Of a stretch of DNA of 9,111 nucleotides, positions 7,057 to 9,111 are shown in pieces. Both the position numbers and the translations under genes were made by a program. The DNA is taken from contig JAJZKJ010000061.1 of assembly GCA_021804195.1 (NCBI GenBank), forward strand, positions 1-9,111, given 5' to 3'. This stretch comes from Acidobacteriota bacterium. Lineage in GTDB: Bacteria; Planctomycetota; Phycisphaerae; WQYP01; JAJZKJ01. Position 1 is the stretch's first letter; every line of letters begins with the position of its first letter. The notes beneath the pieces were generated by a model that was not told the origin of the DNA, searched no databases, and saw only the letters and a program-made list of their open reading frames with translations.

Positions 7057-8103
7057 GTGGGACAACAAGACAGCACCCCTCACAAACCCAAAGCCATGTA
7101 CGTTCTCGATAAACGCTGCTTCGCCATGATTTACGGCCCGGACGAAACGCGCGATATCGCACAATTGACCGATATCGACCACCAATGCTACGAGCCGGCC
7201 TGGCTCAAAGAACATCCCAAAGCACTCGGTGAAATAGAAGTTATTTTCTCCGGCTGGGGCGGCCCGAGATTGGACCACACCTTTTTAGCCCATGCGCCAA
7301 AACTTAAGGCTCTGTTTTACGGCGCCGGCAGCGTCAGCGAAATTATTACTGAAGCGGCCTGGCAGCGCGGTATCGCCGTCACCACCGCCTATGCCGCCAA
7401 CGCCGTGCCCGTGGTTGAATATTCGCTCGCGGCCATTATTTTCTCGCTCAAACATGTTTGGAGGCTTGCCGCCGAAACCAGAGCGCAGCGAACCTTCGGC
7501 AGTCAGGAGGGCATCCCCGGCTGCTACAAAACAACCGTCGGATTGATTTCGATGGGCATTGTCGCACGCCTGCTCGCCGAGCGTCTTAAAACATTTGAAA
7601 TGAACGTTGTAGCCTTTGATCCGCTTTTAACCAGCGAACAGGCCGCGGCCATGGGCGTTACGCTCTGTTCGCTTGACGAACTATTTCGTCGCAGCGATGT
7701 GGTCTCGGTGCATACGCCGCTGCTGGCCGAAACCGTGGGGCTAATCACCGGCCGGCATATCGCAGCGATGAAACCGGGCGCTACGCTCATCAACACCGCC
7801 CGCGGGCAGATTATTTGCGAGCCGCAGATGGTTGACGTACTCAAGCAGCGCCCCGACTTGTATGCCGTACTCGACGTAACCTACCCCGAGCCGCCGCCGG
7901 CGAACTCGCCGCTGTTTGACATGCCCAATGTGCTGCTCACGCCGCACATCGCCGGCTCGCAGGGTGATGAGTGCCGACGCCTCGGCCGACTGATGATCAC
8001 AGAGTTTGAACGCTGGCTGCACGGCAAGCCTCTGCAGTGGCTTGTCACGCGGGAACTCGCCAGCACCAGCAGCCACCGCCCCCGAGCCGCGGCCGGCGCG
8101 TAG
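7057..8103 (+). CDS. D-isomer-specific 2-hydroxyacid dehydrogenase family protein
   Basis: 348 residues, NAD(P)-dependent family that interconverts 2-keto acids and D-2-hydroxyacids in the cytoplasm (hydroxypyruvate/glyoxylate reductases, phosphoglycerate dehydrogenase and others). The catalytic triad is present: R249 in NTARG, E278 in YPEPP and H297 in TPHIAGS. D188 in AFDPLL sits where the NAD-selective acidic residue is expected. The nucleotide loop is degenerate: the GxGxxG site reads SMGIVA (165-170), so the first Gly is Ser and the third Ala. The substrate cannot be told from sequence. The start is GTG at 7057, with AGGAAAGG (7041-7048) 8 nt upstream; an ATG at residue 14 is less well supported. 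It follows mbfA by 40 bp with no terminator seen, so it may be co-transcribed, although a metabolic link to metal export is not evident. Confidence 0.88.
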   Translation: MGQQDSTPHKPKAMYVLDKRCFAMIYGPDETRDIAQLTDIDHQCYEPAWLKEHPKALGEIEVIFSGWGGPRLDHTFLAHAPKLKALFYGAGSVSEIITEAAWQRGIAVTTAYAANAVPVVEYSLAAIIFSLKHVWRLAAETRAQRTFGSQEGIPGCYKTTVGLISMGIVARLLAERLKTFEMNVVAFDPLLTSEQAAAMGVTLCSLDELFRRSDVVSVHTPLLAETVGLITGRHIAAMKPGATLINTARGQIICEPQMVDVLKQRPDLYAVLDVTYPEPPPANSPLFDMPNVLLTPHIAGSQGDECRRLGRLMITEFERWLHGKPLQWLVTRELASTSSHRPRAAAGA

Positions 8104-8118
8104 GGGCATTTCAGCCCC
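8103..8118 (+). terminator. Weak hairpin overlapping the dehydrogenase stop codon
   Basis: GGGGC (8103-8107) and GCCCC (8114-8118) form a 5-bp stem with a 6-nt loop beginning at the last base of the TAG. No T-run follows (atcacaatcc), so it is at best a poor intrinsic terminator. The remaining gap to 8265 contains no convincing gene, tRNA or promoter hexamer pair. Confidence 0.25.
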
Positions 8119-8232
8119 ATCACAATCCGCGCTATTACTCGGACAGGCTCCTGGGATGAGGGTGTCAAACATGGCTGCCGCAAAGGCTTTATCGCAATAA
8201 CATCTTTTTGCCCGGAAGTAACCGATAAGAGC

Positions 8233-8245
8233 CAAAGTTGCTTTG
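8233..8245. promoter_or_regulatory. Small dyad CAAAG-TTG-CTTTG before the antitoxin gene
   Basis: A perfect 5-bp dyad with a 3-nt centre, 20 bp before the antitoxin ATG. Type II antitoxins commonly bind dyads in their own promoter, so this is a candidate operator; it is short enough to be chance. Confidence 0.25.
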
Positions 8246-8265
8246 CCGCACGGAGCGTTGGTAAA

Positions 8266-8505
8266 ATGACCTCGATGAAACATATTGACCGGATCACTTT
8301 TAATCCCAATCAGTGTGGCGGCAGGCCGTGCATCCGGGGTATGCGCATCCGTGTCAAAGATATTCTGGAAATGCTTGCCGCAGGTGTTTCGGAATCGCAG
8401 ATTCTCGCGGACTTCCCGTATCTTGAAAGCGACGACATCCGGGCCAGTTTGGAATACGCCTCGCGCGAGGTTGATCACACGGTTCTGGTGACCTCGGGCA
8501 GTTAA
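8266..8505 (+). CDS. DUF433 family antitoxin
   Basis: 79 residues, the normal size of DUF433 proteins. The family signature is clear: GGRPCIRGMRIRV (18-30), then a helix-turn-helix-like part, DILEMLAAGVSESQILADFP (32-51), and DDIRASLEYA (56-65). DUF433 proteins are usually encoded just upstream of a DUF5615 PIN-like partner and are regarded as the antitoxins of type II modules; they should bind and neutralise the partner and probably repress their own promoter. The next gene here is such a partner, 9 bp downstream. GGAG (8252-8255) is 10 nt before this ATG and 19 nt before the second ATG (8275), favouring the first. Confidence 0.92.
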   Translation: MTSMKHIDRITFNPNQCGGRPCIRGMRIRVKDILEMLAAGVSESQILADFPYLESDDIRASLEYASREVDHTVLVTSGS

Positions 8506-8514
8506 AGGGATCCG

Positions 8515-8847
8515 GTGAAATTTCTCATTGATGCCCAGCTTCCCGTTGCACTGGCCCGGTGGCTTACCCTTGAGGCAGGCCATGAAGCCATACATGTTGA
8601 TCAAATCGGCCTACGAAACGCTGAAGATACGCCGATTTGGCGGTACGCAGTTGAACACACCTATGTTATCTTAACCAAAGATGAAGACTTCGCATCGCGT
8701 ATCCGCCAAAGCTCTACTGGCCCGGCGGTGGTATGGCTGCGGATAGGCAACTGTTCTCGCGCCGCCTTGCAGGACTGGTTTGCACCACTCCTGCCCGAAA
8801 TCCTTCGGGAGTTGGCCCGGGGTGAACGTCTCATTGAAGTACGGTAA
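8515..8847 (+). CDS. DUF5615 PIN-like toxin
   Basis: 110 residues, full length for the family. PIN-like acidic residues are present: D6 in LIDAQLP (4-10), E37/D38 in RNAEDTP (34-40), and D56/D58 in TKDEDFASR (54-62); these would bind the metal of a ribonuclease-like site. The predicted role is an RNA-cleaving toxin held in check by the DUF433 protein; few members of this family have been tested, so the activity is inferred. The start is GTG at 8515, with AAAGGGA (8504-8510) overlapping the antitoxin stop codon, which points to one operon and coupled translation. The stop codon TAA ends exactly where a 163-bp inverted-repeat element begins, yet the C-terminus (GERLIEVR) looks family-typical and intact. 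Confidence 0.9.
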   Translation: MKFLIDAQLPVALARWLTLEAGHEAIHVDQIGLRNAEDTPIWRYAVEHTYVILTKDEDFASRIRQSSTGPAVVWLRIGNCSRAALQDWFAPLLPEILRELARGERLIEVR

Positions 8848-9009
8848 GGCATCGCGACAAAATAAGGTACCCCATTATGGTGCACGCATTTTGCCTACTG
8901 GCAAGATGCTCGCGAGTCGCGTGTCCGCATGGATATGTAATGAGCGAGCAACGCCGCCAGCGGGCGAAAAAACTGGCCGGAAGGGTCGCGTTATTTTGTC
9001 ACGATGCCT
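8847..9009. mobile_element. 163-bp foldback/MITE-like element with 19-bp terminal inverted repeats
   Basis: AGGCATCGCGACAAAATAA (8847-8865) is the reverse complement of the sequence at 8991-9009 at 18 of 19 positions (the single difference is C/T at position 9). The interior carries more symmetry: a 10-bp stem at 8886-8895/8900-8909, GCTCGC (8908-8913) against GCGAGC (8944-8949), and CGCC/GGCG at 8952-8966. No open frame of useful size is inside, so a complete IS is excluded. The layout fits a non-autonomous miniature inverted-repeat element, or a large RNA/DNA foldback. No clear target-site duplication is seen (left flank ggta, right flank gaga), and the parent transposon cannot be named from this sequence. 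Confidence 0.5.
8886..8909. repeat. 10-bp hairpin with TACT loop inside the foldback element
   Basis: Residues 8886-8895 (GCATTTTGCC) pair with 8900-8909 (GGCAAGATGC) over 10 bp with one T-G wobble and a 4-nt loop. It lies 38 nt after the toxin stop. It could serve as a 3' structure for the TA transcript, although no T-run follows it, or be internal structure of the mobile element. Confidence 0.45.
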
Positions 9010-9111
9010 GAGAAAAGTCCGGAACCCTGGCGCCCAAAACCACCATCAGCCGCTGCGATTCGGTGGCAGCCTGCAAAATCGTTGTTGTGGTGCGGCAGAG
9101 GCCAGCTTACG

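Noticed and set aside
8104..8265. Small RNA or tRNA gene in the gap between the dehydrogenase and the antitoxin
   Set aside because: No cloverleaf, no strong hairpin with a T-run and no paired promoter hexamers could be found.
7741..8604. Long minus-strand open frame of 287 codons
   Set aside because: It runs antisense across the dehydrogenase end, the gap and the antitoxin, all of which have clear family motifs on the plus strand. Its translation shows no recognisable family.
8847..9009. Integron attC site next to a TA module
   Set aside because: The ends lack the RYYYAAC and GTTRRRY core sequences expected of attC, and the arm length and 163-bp size fit a terminal-inverted-repeat element better.
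9004..9111. Open frame starting at ATG 9004 inside the right inverted repeat and running off the window
   Set aside because: Only 36 codons are visible, GGAAGGG lies about 18 nt away which is too far for an RBS, and the residues are Pro/Arg/Ala-rich with no motif. It cannot be judged without more sequence.
1..9111. CRISPR array, prophage or multi-gene defence island
   Set aside because: No regularly spaced long repeats, no cas, integrase or phage structural genes; the only accessory system is the two-gene TA module.

Overview
The window looks like a piece of a GC-rich (by eye just under 60% G+C), Gram-negative-type bacterial chromosome. A secreted, multi-domain GtaA/DUF4965-type protein with an added C-terminal beta-sandwich, next to dTDP-sugar genes and stand-alone metabolic genes in short, mostly monocistronic units, fits a PVC-group bacterium such as a Phycisphaerae planctomycete. 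This is an inference from gene content; there is no rRNA or other phylogenetic marker here.

Layout. 1-339 is a non-coding leader with a three-unit 10-bp tandem repeat and several perfect hairpins. 340-2937 (+) encodes an exported glutaminase A-like protein. It converges on the minus-strand pair rmlB-rmlA (5035-3035), and a strong hairpin at 3004-3024 separates the two. rmlBA make dTDP-4-keto-6-deoxyglucose for surface sugars and are translationally coupled; a good sigma70-like promoter lies at 5080-5108. Upstream on the same strand is phoU (5827-5168), without the pst transporter genes. A 211-bp divergent region rich in repeats separates phoU from mbfA (6039-7016, +), a ferritin-like/VIT1 fusion predicted to export iron or manganese. 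It is followed 40 bp later by a D-2-hydroxyacid dehydrogenase (7057-8103). After a 162-bp gap comes a two-gene toxin-antitoxin module, DUF433 antitoxin plus DUF5615 PIN-like toxin (8266-8847). Directly on the toxin stop codon begins a 163-bp foldback element (8847-9009) with 19-bp terminal inverted repeats, which looks like a MITE or other small non-autonomous element.

How it works together. The window holds several independent units: polymer or peptide scavenging outside the cytoplasm, envelope sugar synthesis, phosphate-signalling control, metal export, and an accessory TA plus small-element patch at the right end. I see no convincing new defence or multi-gene system. The least explained parts are the 163-bp foldback element and the structured leader of the glutaminase-like gene.
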